Positions 37,259 through 46,796 are shown, numbered from the stretch's first letter. The stretch is DNA of 64,000 nt from an uncultured SAR116 cluster alpha proteobacterium (GCA_902622875.1 CACNRW010000008.1:1-64000), one strand, 5' to 3'. Notes: generated from the letters alone by a model not told the origin. Translations and numbers: made by a program.

Positions 37259-38052
37259 CAAATATAAAACACTACCTATTTTCTCTAATTTTCTTAACAT
37301 CCCTATCATGTGCTGCCTTAGCAAAACAAGTAAATCAAGAAAATAGTACTGTTTTATCTGTAGAAGCAGATATTTCAATTGAATGGTTTGAAAAAGAAAA
37401 ATATTATTTAGCTAAAGGTAACGTTATTTTAAAAAAAAATGGAATAACATTAAAAGCAAATATTGTAAGAGCTGAATATGGTATAGAAAATGGTGAGAAT
37501 ATACTAAAAAATATAACTGCGAAAGAGAAAGTAATACTTACTAAAAACAAATCCATGGCAACAGGTCAATTTATGACATATGATATTGAAAAAAAACTTT
37601 TAATTATATCTGGGCCTTTTCAAACCTTCTCATCCCCAACAGGATATGTTGAGTCAAAAAAAATTATAATGTTTGATGATTTAAAAAATAAAGCAGTGGC
37701 TACAGGTAATGTAAAAATCATCTTATCTAACAAAAATGTAATTTTTGCTGATAGCGTTAAGGCAGATTTTACTGCAAAAGATAAGTCTTTACATAAAGCT
37801 ATTGCAAAAGGAAACGTTATTATAGAAAGTATGAAAAAAGGAAAAAAATCGAAAGCTGATCTAGGCATCTACAATTCATCAGATGGAATAGTAAGACTTT
37901 CAGGAAATGTGACAATAATAAATCAGAATTCTATTCTTAATGGATCTAAAGGAATAACAAATCTTAAAACTGGTATAAGTAATATTATTGGAAATCCAAA
38001 AAAGAAAGAAAGAGTTAAAGGTATTTTTTCTCCCATAAAAAAAAATAAATAA
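37255..38052 (+). CDS. lptA: LPS transport periplasmic protein LptA
   Basis: Protein of 265 residues with a cleavable signal peptide (hydrophobic core FSLIFLTSLSCAALA, then KQ). The mature part is made of OstA-type beta-jellyroll repeats: LAKGNVILKKNGITLKAN, VATGNVKIILSNKNVIFAD and AIAKGNVIIES. It forms the periplasmic bridge between LptC and LptD. It overlaps lptC by four bases and precedes lptB by 11. Confidence 0.88.
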   Translation: MTNIKHYLFSLIFLTSLSCAALAKQVNQENSTVLSVEADISIEWFEKEKYYLAKGNVILKKNGITLKANIVRAEYGIENGENILKNITAKEKVILTKNKSMATGQFMTYDIEKKLLIISGPFQTFSSPTGYVESKKIIMFDDLKNKAVATGNVKIILSNKNVIFADSVKADFTAKDKSLHKAIAKGNVIIESMKKGKKSKADLGIYNSSDGIVRLSGNVTIINQNSILNGSKGITNLKTGISNIIGNPKKKERVKGIFSPIKKNK

Positions 38053-38063
38053 AGGGGCTCAGA

Positions 38064-38900
38064 TTGAAAAGTTTAGAAGAAGAACTTATGAGGCTGAAAT
38101 CATCTTCTTTTCAAAGAAATGGAAATGATAATAAAATTCATGATTTTCAACTATCAAAAAGAAATGTTGAAAATGATATTAGCAAACAAGGTTTAGTTGT
38201 GAAATCTATTTCTAAAACATACGATAATAGAAAGGTTGTTAATAGGGTTTCCCTTGAATTAAAAAAAGGAGAAGCAGTTGGTCTTTTAGGACCTAATGGG
38301 GCAGGAAAAACAACATGTTTTTATATGATAGCTGGACTTATCAACACTGATGAAGGCGATATAATCCTCGATCAATCAAGAATTAACCACTTACCAATGC
38401 ATATTCGTGCCAAAAATGGCATAGGATATTTACCACAAGAATCGTCTATTTTTCGAGGATTAACAGTTGAACAAAATATTTTGTCAGTTTTAGAACTACA
38501 AAAAAATACAAGAAATGAAAAAATTCAAATTTTAGAAGAATTAATATCTGAATTTAATATTGGCAAAATAAGACATTCATATGGAGCTACCTTATCCGGA
38601 GGAGAAAGAAGACGCACAGAAATTGCTAGAGCTTTGGCTACAAAACCTAGTTATATACTTCTTGATGAACCTCTTGCTGGGATTGATCCCATAGCCATTG
38701 AAGATGTTAAAAGTTTAATTCATAAATTAAAATCAAAAAATATAGGTGTACTTATAACTGACCATAATGTCCGTGAAACATTAGGAATTATTGACAAAGC
38801 ATATATACTTTTTGAAGGATCAGTAATAATGTTTGGTGATCCTAATCAGATTAAATCTGATAAAAGGGTTCGAGACGTTTATCTAGGAAATAATTTTTAA
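38064..38900 (+). CDS. lptB: LPS export ABC transporter ATPase LptB
   Basis: ABC ATPase of 278 residues. Walker A is GPNGAGKTTCF, signature LSGGERRRTEIARALA, Walker B LLDEPLAGIDP, and the switch histidine is in ITDHNVRETL; the short SSIFRGLTVEQN segment is typical of LptB. The start is TTG at 38064 after AAAGGGG, giving an N-terminal extension of about 40 residues before the ABC fold. It powers extraction of LPS from the inner membrane. Confidence 0.93.
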   Translation: MKSLEEELMRLKSSSFQRNGNDNKIHDFQLSKRNVENDISKQGLVVKSISKTYDNRKVVNRVSLELKKGEAVGLLGPNGAGKTTCFYMIAGLINTDEGDIILDQSRINHLPMHIRAKNGIGYLPQESSIFRGLTVEQNILSVLELQKNTRNEKIQILEELISEFNIGKIRHSYGATLSGGERRRTEIARALATKPSYILLDEPLAGIDPIAIEDVKSLIHKLKSKNIGVLITDHNVRETLGIIDKAYILFEGSVIMFGDPNQIKSDKRVRDVYLGNNF

Positions 38901-38992
38901 ATAAAAATAATTACAATATAAACTTGACTGAATTCAAAGTTAATACTATTTAACTGTTCCTAATTATTTTGACTTATTTATTAAGGTATAAA

Positions 38993-39457
38993 ATGAATAT
39001 TATTAATATGATGTCCGATAAATCCTTTTTGGTTAATTTTGAAGCTAGCAGTAAAAAAAATGTTCTTGATGAGTTGACTAAATTAGCAGAAATAAATTTT
39101 AAAATTGATTCGCAGAAGCTGCTTGAAACTCTATTAAAGCGCGAAAAATTGGGATCAACAGCAGTCGGAAACGGTATAGCTATTCCTCATGCTAGTTGTC
39201 ATAATATTGATAAGCCAAAGGTTTTTGTAGCAATATTATCCAACAGTTTAGATTATAATGCTAATGACGATCAACCAGTTGATATTATATTTTTACTATT
39301 GGCACCAGATAATAGGGGTTCTGAACATTTGCAAGCTCTTGCTTTAGTTTCACGATTACTTAGAAATAAAGAACTAACGACTAAATTAAGAGGTTGTAAA
39401 AATACTGAAAGCGCTTTTGCTGTGATTTCACAATCAGTTCAAGAAAAAGCTGCTTAA
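38993..39457 (+). CDS. ptsN: Nitrogen PTS protein EIIA-Ntr (PtsN)
   Basis: EIIA domain of the nitrogen phosphotransferase system, 154 residues. The phosphorylated histidine is His66 in GIAIPHAS. I start at the ATG at 38993, which has AAGG seven bases upstream; an upstream in-frame ATG at 38969 is less likely. PtsN regulates potassium and nitrogen metabolism. In most alphaproteobacteria rpoN and hpf lie between lptB and ptsN; here only 92 non-coding bases remain. Confidence 0.9.
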   Translation: MNIINMMSDKSFLVNFEASSKKNVLDELTKLAEINFKIDSQKLLETLLKREKLGSTAVGNGIAIPHASCHNIDKPKVFVAILSNSLDYNANDDQPVDIIFLLLAPDNRGSEHLQALALVSRLLRNKELTTKLRGCKNTESAFAVISQSVQEKAA

Positions 39458-39460
39458 CCG

Positions 39461-40435
39461 TTAATTAACTTGGTTTGAAATTGGTTTATGATCAATAAAA
39501 TTTATTATTGAACCTATAGCTTCTGTTGCAATATCATTAAAACATTCATCAGTCCAACAAAGTGCATGAGGTGTAATTATTACATTATCGTATTTTAACA
39601 ATCTACTAGTTTTTGACAGGGGTTCTATATTTGTTACATCTAAACCAGCACCGGCAATCTTTTCATCTTCTAGTGCCTTTTCTAAATCAATTTCATTAAT
39701 TACAGGGCCTCTTGACAAATTAAAAATATATCCACTTCTCTTCATATTTGAAAAAAATTCTGAATTAATCATCCCTTTAGTAGAACTATCAAGATTACAA
39801 AGAACCACGACAAAATCAGATTTTGATGCTAACTCATGAATCTCAGTTTTAATTGCACCTTTTATAGAAATTTCTTCTTTCGATAAAAAAGGATCATAAG
39901 CTAATATGTTTTTAAAAAACGGTTTTGATAATTTAATTGTTTCTGTACCAATACTCCCTGCTCCTATAACACCAAGAGTTTTCCTACTTAGTCCAACTCC
40001 CATAAAATTAGTCCTTTGGTCCCAATTACCTGTTCTTACAAGATTATCTTTTTTTATGACTTTACTAGCTAAACCAAATATCATCGTTAATGCCGCAACA
40101 GCAACAGGTCTTCTAACTGCATTAGGAGTGTTTGTGACTATAATGTTTTTTCTTTTCATAGCCTCAATATCAACAGAATCAAACCCCACACCAAACCTAG
40201 CAATGATTTTTAATCTACATTCAGTATTGGAAACAGAATGAGCTTTTACTTTTGGTAAATTCAATAATATAGCGTCATAAATTGAAGTCATATCATGTGT
40301 TATTTCTGTTATAGTCTTATCCATCCAAGATATTTCTATATCATTTCTATTTTTTAAGAGTTCCAATGGACCATTACCAAAGCAAGGTTCGTTTTTATTG
40401 TTTAACAAATCTCCAGAAATTCCAACTTTAAACAT
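39461..40435 (-). CDS. D-2-hydroxyacid dehydrogenase
   Basis: NAD-dependent D-isomer-specific dehydrogenase of 324 residues. The nucleotide motif is GVIGAGSIGTETIK. Catalytic residues are seen as the arginine in NLSRGPVINE, the acidic residue in GLDVTNIEPL and the histidine in ITPHALCW. Likely substrates are glyoxylate, hydroxypyruvate or phosphoglycerate-type acids, but this cannot be settled. It is the last gene of a three-gene run with an aldolase and a second dehydrogenase, and converges with ptsN. Confidence 0.85.
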   Translation of the reverse strand: MFKVGISGDLLNNKNEPCFGNGPLELLKNRNDIEISWMDKTITEITHDMTSIYDAILLNLPKVKAHSVSNTECRLKIIARFGVGFDSVDIEAMKRKNIIVTNTPNAVRRPVAVAALTMIFGLASKVIKKDNLVRTGNWDQRTNFMGVGLSRKTLGVIGAGSIGTETIKLSKPFFKNILAYDPFLSKEEISIKGAIKTEIHELASKSDFVVVLCNLDSSTKGMINSEFFSNMKRSGYIFNLSRGPVINEIDLEKALEDEKIAGAGLDVTNIEPLSKTSRLLKYDNVIITPHALCWTDECFNDIATEAIGSIINFIDHKPISNQVN

Positions 40436-40464
40436 CTTAAACTCTCCATAATTATCATTCGAGA

Positions 40465-41211
40465 TTACTGCAATATTTGAGAAATTGATCTTGATAAGAT
40501 ACTCATTTCTGTACCAACAGCAATCATGTTGAAACCAAGATTGGAATACATATTAAGTTCATCACGATTATTTACCATAATTCCAAGACTCTTTTTATTT
40601 AATTTAGCAGCATCCACAACCCTATTTATAGCTTTTAAATAAATATCAGAGCTAAATTGACCCGGAATTCCCAAAAAGTTTGTTAAATCAAAATGCCCAA
40701 CCCATAAACAGTCTACTCCATCAATGGCAGCTATTTTCTCAACATTTTCTAGTGCTACTTTAGATTCTATTTGAATGATATTTGTTAGATTATTATTTGC
40801 CTTATCTATGTAATTTAAAGGGTCTTCATTCTTGTAATTATCATGAGAAAAACCAAAGCCAGCACCCCTTACTCCCATTAATGGATATTTAGATGAACGA
40901 ACAATTTTTAATGCTTCTTCTTGACTATTGACCATTGGTACCATAATCCCAGCAGCTCCCAAATCTAAAGCTCTTGCCACATAATTATAACTAACTTCGG
41001 GTATTCGGATTAGAGGAGAAATATTATTTGCATTACTTATGATTGCTAAAGTTTTAAATTGTTCTAAAGAAAGGCCACCATGCTCCATATCAAAAATTAT
41101 AAATTGACAACCCGCATTTTTTAAAATAATTGGTATTCCAGGGCTAAAGAATTCAAATATCATTGCACCTCGAATAGTATTTAATTCGCTGATTTGTTTT
41201 TTTAAGTTCAT
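40465..41211 (-). CDS. HpcH/HpaI-family aldolase
   Basis: Class II pyruvate aldolase of 248 residues. The family pattern is visible: FDMEHGGLSLEQFK with the catalytic histidine, GAAGIMVPMVNSQEEA around the metal-binding region, IESKVALENV with the metal-binding glutamate, and VGHFDLTNFLGIPGQF. Such enzymes cleave 2-keto-3-deoxy sugar acids or hydroxy-oxo-heptanedioate to pyruvate and an aldehyde. Between two hydroxyacid dehydrogenases it may belong to a sugar-acid or glyoxylate-forming pathway. Confidence 0.87.
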   Translation of the reverse strand: MNLKKQISELNTIRGAMIFEFFSPGIPIILKNAGCQFIIFDMEHGGLSLEQFKTLAIISNANNISPLIRIPEVSYNYVARALDLGAAGIMVPMVNSQEEALKIVRSSKYPLMGVRGAGFGFSHDNYKNEDPLNYIDKANNNLTNIIQIESKVALENVEKIAAIDGVDCLWVGHFDLTNFLGIPGQFSSDIYLKAINRVVDAAKLNKKSLGIMVNNRDELNMYSNLGFNMIAVGTEMSILSRSISQILQ

Positions 41212-41237
41212 GAAAGTCTCCTGAAATATTGTATATT

Positions 41238-42176
41238 CTAATAACCTAAATTTCGATCAATTGTATTAGGAGGTAACTTACCTATTTCTATGCAATTTAT
41301 TGCATTAGCTATCTGTTTAGCGGCTGTTTCTGGATTTGTTTCTGCAGCTACATGGGGCCAAATTCTAATATTTTTTTGCTTCCAAAATTTATGATCTTTT
41401 GGTAAAGGTTCATCTCTGTAAACATCCAAAATTGCGCTTGAGATATGACCAGATTTACATTTTTCAAGTAAATCATCTTCAACAACTTGATCTCCTCTTC
41501 CGGCATTTATAAAACAAGATCCACGTTTCATTTTAGCAAAAGTTAATGTGTTAAAAATATTTGTTGTTGATGGCGTTAGTGGTAAAAGACAAACATGGAT
41601 ATCACAGTTCTTTATTAATTTTTCAATGGAATTTTTTCCATAATAACTATTTACACCTTCAATTTCTTTTTTAGTTCTACTCCAACCCTCTACTGTAAAG
41701 CCTAAATTATGTAAATCTTTTGCTACAACACTTCCAATTGCTCCAACTCCATAAATTCCAATTTTTAAAGATAAAAAATTTAATTCTTTTCTAGATTTAT
41801 ATTGTTTATTTTTTTCCTGTTCGTAATACCCGTATGCATCTCTGACAAAATTTAGAATAGAAAGTATAACCCAATGACTCATAGATTTTGCCATGTAAGG
41901 ATCAACTATTCTAACAATTGGTAGATTTTTGGGAATTAAATTATATTTAAGAATATGGTCTACACCTTGGCCTAAAGATATTAACCCTTTGAGATTTTTT
42001 AAATTTTTCAATATTTCTAGAGGGGAATTCCATAAAAGAGCCGATGTTGCTTGTTCTGCATCTTTAGATAACAGTGGAACTAGCTTTACAGATGGCAAAT
42101 GCACCCGCAGTCTTTTTTCCCACTCGATTTGAAGTTCTAAAGTAGAATTTTTACTAAAAAAACCAACAATTGGCAT
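41238..42176 (-). CDS. Glyoxylate/hydroxypyruvate reductase A-like protein
   Basis: D-2-hydroxyacid dehydrogenase of 312 residues, of the GhrA type. NAD(P) motif GIYGVGAIGSVVAKDL; the catalytic arginine in NAGRGDQVVEDDLL, the acidic residue in LDVYRDEPLP, and histidine in WPHVAAETNP. It would reduce glyoxylate or hydroxypyruvate. It shares under 30% identity by eye with the other dehydrogenase two genes downstream, so the two are not a recent duplication. Confidence 0.82.
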   Translation of the reverse strand: MPIVGFFSKNSTLELQIEWEKRLRVHLPSVKLVPLLSKDAEQATSALLWNSPLEILKNLKNLKGLISLGQGVDHILKYNLIPKNLPIVRIVDPYMAKSMSHWVILSILNFVRDAYGYYEQEKNKQYKSRKELNFLSLKIGIYGVGAIGSVVAKDLHNLGFTVEGWSRTKKEIEGVNSYYGKNSIEKLIKNCDIHVCLLPLTPSTTNIFNTLTFAKMKRGSCFINAGRGDQVVEDDLLEKCKSGHISSAILDVYRDEPLPKDHKFWKQKNIRIWPHVAAETNPETAAKQIANAINCIEIGKLPPNTIDRNLGY

Positions 42177-42259
42177 ACAAGTACCTTTTGATTAAGAATT
42201 GTTGTGTTAATTACTGAAATTATTAGTGCTAGTATATATATGTCCTTTTCTTAAATAAT

Positions 42260-42335
42260 TGGTGGAGCTAAGCGGGTTCGAACCGCTGACCTCTACACTG
42301 CCAGTGTAGCGCTCTCCCAACTGAGCTATAGCCCC
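42260..42335 (-). tRNA. tRNA-Ala (GGC)
   Basis: On the minus strand the 5' GGGGCTA pairs with TAGCTCC, followed by A and an encoded CCA. The anticodon arm CTACACTGGCAGTGTAG has anticodon GGC, and GGTTCGAACCC forms the T loop. It lies 11 bases downstream of the TIGR02300 gene on the same strand, so the two are probably co-transcribed. No partial duplicate or inserted island is seen here. Confidence 0.97.
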
Positions 42336-42346
42336 TGAAATATTAA

Positions 42347-42769
42347 TTATTTTTCTTCATTAATAATTTCTTCCGTATCTTCATCAATAATCTCTTCCGT
42401 TTCACCATCATCTCCATTAATTTCATCTTCGTCAATAAAAGAAATATCGTCATTAATGTTTATTTCATCTTCAGCATCTGCATCTTGATTCTCTTTGTTT
42501 ATATCAAGTATAGGATCGTCATCTACTACAACTTCTTCGTTACTATCAGTGGCAATATCATCTATATTTGAAATATCTTCAGATATATTTTCATTATCTT
42601 CAGAAACTAATTTAGTTGATAAACTTTTACCTTTCTTACTTTTTAGATAAACATCTGGATCAAACTCAGTTCCACAAGATGGACAAATAATAGGAGATTT
42701 GTCAAAATCATAATATTTTGTATTACAGGCCAGACAAATTCTTTTTTTACCCCATTCAGGTTTTGCCAT
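42347..42769 (-). CDS. TIGR02300 (FYDLN-type) acidic zinc-ribbon protein
   Basis: Protein of 140 residues. The N-terminal zinc ribbon has CLACNTKYYDFDKSPIICPS followed by CGTEFDP; the rest is a long run of Asp and Glu. This is the alphaproteobacterial FYDLN_acid family, of unknown function, usually next to a tRNA-Ala and aroA as here. The acidic tail could bind basic proteins or RNA-binding factors, but that is only inference. Confidence 0.85.
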   Translation of the reverse strand: MAKPEWGKKRICLACNTKYYDFDKSPIICPSCGTEFDPDVYLKSKKGKSLSTKLVSEDNENISEDISNIDDIATDSNEEVVVDDDPILDINKENQDADAEDEININDDISFIDEDEINGDDGETEEIIDEDTEEIINEEK

Positions 42770-42909
42770 TATTTAACTCCCAACAAAATTTATTTTATAT
42801 GGGATTAGACTAAAAAAATTAATTCTGTCAAAAGATTTTTTAAGAATTTTATTAACTTTTGCTAAATTAGATATATATTGGCAATCTAGATAAGAAACGG
42901 CGAACTTTA

Positions 42910-44235
42910 ATGAATTCAATATCATCTAATAAATCTTCTTATCTCACTGGTAATTTGAGTGTTCCTGGAGATAAATCAATTTCACATAGATCTCTAATAA
43001 TTGGCTCTTTGGCAAATGGAAGAATTGAAATTAATAATCTTCTAGAAAGTGAGGACGTTATGGCAACAGCTGACGCCCTAAAAATTCTAGGTGTTAAAAT
43101 AAATAAGTTAAATGATAAATGGGAGGTCTTCGGCAGTGGAATAGGTAATTTTCACGGATCTAATTATAGACTTAATCTTGGTAATTCTGGAACTGGAGCT
43201 AGATTATTAATGGGTTTAGTAGCAGGTTCAGATATTGATGCTACATTCATTGGGGATGAATCATTGTCAAAAAGGCCCATGAAAAGAATAACCGAACCTT
43301 TAAAAAAAACTGGGGCAATAATAGATGGACAAACTAATAATTTACCAATCAAAATAAAAGGTAGTAAAATACCTTTACCAATCGAATATCAAAGCCCTAT
43401 CTCATCTGCTCAAGTAAAATCTAGTATATTACTTGCTGGTTTATCATCATTAGGAAAAACAACAATTATAGAGCCCTCACTGTCAAGGGATCATACAGAA
43501 AGAATGTTAAAGTTTTTTGGTGCTAATATTACTACATACCAATTAGATGATCTGTCATGGAAAATTACTTTAGATGGTATTCCAGAACTTAAATCATTAG
43601 ATCTAAATATTCCAGCAGATCCATCTAGTGCATCATTTCCGATAGTTTCGGCCATAATAACACCTAATAGCAAAGTTAAGGTTATGAATGTTTGCATTAA
43701 TGAGCTAAGGATAGGTTTGTATAAAACTTTAATTGAAATGGGTGCTAACATTGAGTTTACTAATAAAAGAGAAATGAATGGTGAATTAATTGCAGATATT
43801 ACGGCTTGTTCAAGTGATTTAAAGGGAACAACTGTTCCTAAATCAAGAGCTGCATCTATGATCGATGAATATCCTATACTTTCAATGGCTGCTACAAGAG
43901 CTTCGGGAGAGACTGTAATGGAAGGAGTTGAGGAACTGAGATATAAAGAAACTGATCGGATCAAAAATGTTTGTAACGGTTTACAAAAACTTGGAATTGA
44001 AACTTACGAAACTACTGACAGTATGACCGTAAAAGGTAAAGGTCCAAAAGGAATAATTTATGGAAATATAGAGATTAATTCTAATCTTGACCATAGGATT
44101 GCAATGTCTTTTTTATGTTTAGGATTAGTTACTGAAAAATCAATAATAGTAAGAGACACTGATACAATAAATTCCTCTTTTCCTTTTTTTATGGATAAAA
44201 TGAATGGTATTGGCGCGAAATTAAATCAAATGTAA
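42910..44235 (+). CDS. aroA: EPSP synthase AroA
   Basis: 3-phosphoshikimate 1-carboxyvinyltransferase of 441 residues, the sixth step of the shikimate pathway. Motifs: PGDKSISHRSLIIGSLANG, NLGNSGTGARLLMG, SKRPMKRI (class II type RPMxR), and GVEELRYKETDRI near the active site. The loop GNSGT keeps the glycine expected in a glyphosate-sensitive site. It begins the aroA-cmk-rpsA-ihfB block. Confidence 0.95.
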   Translation: MNSISSNKSSYLTGNLSVPGDKSISHRSLIIGSLANGRIEINNLLESEDVMATADALKILGVKINKLNDKWEVFGSGIGNFHGSNYRLNLGNSGTGARLLMGLVAGSDIDATFIGDESLSKRPMKRITEPLKKTGAIIDGQTNNLPIKIKGSKIPLPIEYQSPISSAQVKSSILLAGLSSLGKTTIIEPSLSRDHTERMLKFFGANITTYQLDDLSWKITLDGIPELKSLDLNIPADPSSASFPIVSAIITPNSKVKVMNVCINELRIGLYKTLIEMGANIEFTNKREMNGELIADITACSSDLKGTTVPKSRAASMIDEYPILSMAATRASGETVMEGVEELRYKETDRIKNVCNGLQKLGIETYETTDSMTVKGKGPKGIIYGNIEINSNLDHRIAMSFLCLGLVTEKSIIVRDTDTINSSFPFFMDKMNGIGAKLNQM

Positions 44236-44257
44236 ACTAACAAATAAGTATTTTTTA

Positions 44258-44914
44258 ATGATAGAAATAGCAATAGACGGAACTGCAGCTTCTGGTAAGG
44301 GAACGTTAGGAAAAAAACTCTCTAATAAATATAATTTTCCTTACTTGGATACAGGCATTTTATACCGTAAAATTGCTTCTTATATCATTAAAGAAAATAT
44401 AAATAACACTAGTGATTTAGAAAAACAATGTTGTGATTTTGCACAAAATTTAATTCTTGAAGAATTAAAAAATGAAAATTTAAGAACTGAAATTGTTGCT
44501 AAGCTTGCTGCAAAAATTGCTACTTTTCCTGATCTTAGAAAAATTTTAAATAACAAACAAAAAGAATTTAATAAGATTAACAAAAAAAAATATGGTGGTT
44601 GTATTTTAGATGGAAGGGATATTGGTACCATAATTCTTCCAAATGCAGATTTTAAGTTCTTCATTACTGCTTCATTAGAAGTAAGAGCCAAAAGAAGATT
44701 GTTAGAAAAAAATATATCTTTCTTGCATGAAAATGACGAAAAGTGTATGTTGCTCAATTTGATTAACAATATGCGTGAAAGAGACAAGTTAGATAGTATA
44801 AGAAAAATTTCGCCTTTAGTTCCTGCTAAAGACGCTTATATAATAGATACTAGCTTAATTAATGCTCAAGAGTTATTTTTTAAAGTATCTAATATTATTG
44901 AAGGTAAAAAATGA
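44258..44914 (+). CDS. cmk: Cytidylate kinase Cmk
   Basis: Phosphorylates CMP and dCMP. The 218-residue protein has the P-loop IDGTAASGKGTLGKKLS, YLDTGILYR, the DGRDIGTIILPNADFKFF substrate block and a lid region (NNMRERDKLDSIRKISPLVPA). It follows aroA by 22 bases and precedes rpsA, the usual arrangement in proteobacteria. Confidence 0.95.
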   Translation: MIEIAIDGTAASGKGTLGKKLSNKYNFPYLDTGILYRKIASYIIKENINNTSDLEKQCCDFAQNLILEELKNENLRTEIVAKLAAKIATFPDLRKILNNKQKEFNKINKKKYGGCILDGRDIGTIILPNADFKFFITASLEVRAKRRLLEKNISFLHENDEKCMLLNLINNMRERDKLDSIRKISPLVPAKDAYIIDTSLINAQELFFKVSNIIEGKK

Positions 44915-44930
44915 ATTGTCAGATAAACAT

Positions 44931-44973
44931 ATTTTTTAGCAAATTGATAAAACTAACTAAGATGCTAAAAAAT
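44931..44973. terminator. AT-rich 11-bp inverted repeat before rpsA
   Basis: ATTTTTTAGCA at 44931-44941 is the exact reverse complement of TGCTAAAAAAT at 44963-44973, with a 21-base loop. It lies just after the cmk stop and upstream of the rpsA promoter. It may end cmk transcription or be a regulatory site; the stem has few G-C pairs, so a classic intrinsic terminator is not certain. Confidence 0.4.
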
Positions 44974-44993
44974 ATAATAATCAAAATTATAGA

Positions 44994-45022
44994 TTGATTT
45001 CTTTTGTATGTATAATTATAAC
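44994..45022 (+). promoter_or_regulatory. Putative rpsA promoter
   Basis: TTGATT (44994-44999) and TATAAC (45017-45022) are separated by 17 bases. Transcription would begin about 45029, leaving a leader of about 35 bases before the TTG start of rpsA and its AGGAGT ribosome binding site. Confidence 0.45.
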
Positions 45023-45064
45023 CTCATCAAATTGCTTAAATTCAAACAAAAATAGGAGTAAATA

Positions 45065-46771
45065 TTGTCACAAGCTGATAGAACAGCCACCCCAGCTAAT
45101 GAGAGCTTTTTAGAATTATTAGATCAAAGCTTTCAAGAAATGACAAGCATTGAAGGTTCAGTAGTCGCTGGAACAGTTTTGTCAGTTGAAAAAGACATGA
45201 TATTGATCGATGTAGGGCTTAAATCTGAAGGAAGAGTACCTTTAAGGGAATTCGGGAATAATGAAGAAGATATTAAAATCAATCCTGGAGATATAGTTGA
45301 AGTTTATATTGAAAGATTGGAAGATATAAATGGTCATGCAATATTAAGTAGAGAAAAAGCAAGACGAGAAGAATCATGGGTAAACCTAGAAAAGGCTCTA
45401 GAAAAACAACAGAGAGTTAATGGCGTTATATTTGGTAAAGTTAAAGGTGGGTTTACGGTAGACCTTGAAGGAGCCACTGCTTTTTTGCCCGGGAGTCAAG
45501 TTGATATTAGACCAATCAAAGATTTAGGCGTCTTAATGGGCACTCCTCAACCATTTCAGATTTTGAAAATGGATAGAAGAAGAGGTAATATTGTAGTATC
45601 TAGAAGAGCTGTTTTAGAAGATAGTAGAGCGGAAGCACGCACTGAACTAGTTGCAAATCTTCAAGAAGGGCAAGTTTTGCAAGGCGTAATCAAAAATATC
45701 ACTGATTATGGAGCTTTTGTTGATTTGGGTGGTGTAGATGGCTTATTACATGTAACAGACATATCTTGGAAAAGAATTAACCATCCATCTGAAGCTTTGC
45801 AAATAGGCGAATCTGTTCAAGTTAAGGTTACAAAATTTAATAACGAAACACAACGAATTTCATTAGGGATAAAACAACTTACTGAAGACCCTTGGCTAAA
45901 AGTTTTTGAACGCTTCCCAGTAGGCTCAAAAATGTTAGGTATCGTAACTAACATTACAGATTACGGTTCATTTGTAGAATTAGAAGACGGTATTGAAGGT
46001 CTTGTTCATGTCTCTGAGATGAGTTGGACCAAAAAAAATGTCCATCCTGGAAAAATAGTTTCGACTTCTGAAAAAGTTGAAGTAATGGTTTTAGAAATTG
46101 ATGTTGAAAAAAGAAGAATATCTCTTGGAATAAAACAATGTATTGATAACCCTTGGGAAGATTATAAGTCAAAAAACAAAGTAGGAGACACAATTGAGGG
46201 ACAAATTAGAAATATAACTGAATTCGGTTTATTTATAGGACTTAGTGAAGATTTAGATGGTCTAGTACATCTATCAGATTTAAGTTGGGATGGAAATGGT
46301 GATGAATTAATTAAAACATATGCAAAGGGAAATTCTTTAAAAGCTAAAATTCTAGACATTGATGTAGAAAAAGAGCGTATCTCTCTAGGTATAAAACAAT
46401 TAACTGAAGACGTCACCGCATCAGAGATAGGTAATATAAAAAAAGGTTCAACAGTTACATGTACAATAGCAAATATCACGGATAATGGTCTTGAAGTAAA
46501 TGTTGGAGACAATATTAAAGGTTTTATAAAGAAAAGCGACCTATCACGTGAAAGAGCAGATCAAAAAACTGATAGATATGGTGTGGGTGACAAAGTTGAT
46601 GCTACTGTTACTAATATTGACAAGAAAGCTAAAAAAATTGCACTTTCAATCAAAGCAAAAGAAATAGAAGAAGAAAAAAAAGCTATGGCTGAATATGGTT
46701 CATCTGATAGTGGTGCAAGTTTAGGCGATATTTTGGGTGCTGCCTTAGCTAAAAAAGAATCAAGTTCTTAA
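45065..46771 (+). CDS. rpsA: 30S ribosomal protein S1
   Basis: Full-length S1 of 568 residues with six S1 RNA-binding domains; domain starts include GSVVAGTVLSVEKDMILID, LQGVIKNITDYGAFVDLGG, LGIVTNITDYGSFVELEDG and EGQIRNITEFGLFIGL. It brings mRNA to the 30S subunit. The start is a TTG five bases after AGGAGT. It is followed by ihfB, a common pairing. Confidence 0.96.
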   Translation: MSQADRTATPANESFLELLDQSFQEMTSIEGSVVAGTVLSVEKDMILIDVGLKSEGRVPLREFGNNEEDIKINPGDIVEVYIERLEDINGHAILSREKARREESWVNLEKALEKQQRVNGVIFGKVKGGFTVDLEGATAFLPGSQVDIRPIKDLGVLMGTPQPFQILKMDRRRGNIVVSRRAVLEDSRAEARTELVANLQEGQVLQGVIKNITDYGAFVDLGGVDGLLHVTDISWKRINHPSEALQIGESVQVKVTKFNNETQRISLGIKQLTEDPWLKVFERFPVGSKMLGIVTNITDYGSFVELEDGIEGLVHVSEMSWTKKNVHPGKIVSTSEKVEVMVLEIDVEKRRISLGIKQCIDNPWEDYKSKNKVGDTIEGQIRNITEFGLFIGLSEDLDGLVHLSDLSWDGNGDELIKTYAKGNSLKAKILDIDVEKERISLGIKQLTEDVTASEIGNIKKGSTVTCTIANITDNGLEVNVGDNIKGFIKKSDLSRERADQKTDRYGVGDKVDATVTNIDKKAKKIALSIKAKEIEEEKKAMAEYGSSDSGASLGDILGAALAKKESSS

Positions 46772-46796
46772 TAAAATACATTAAAGGGATATAATC

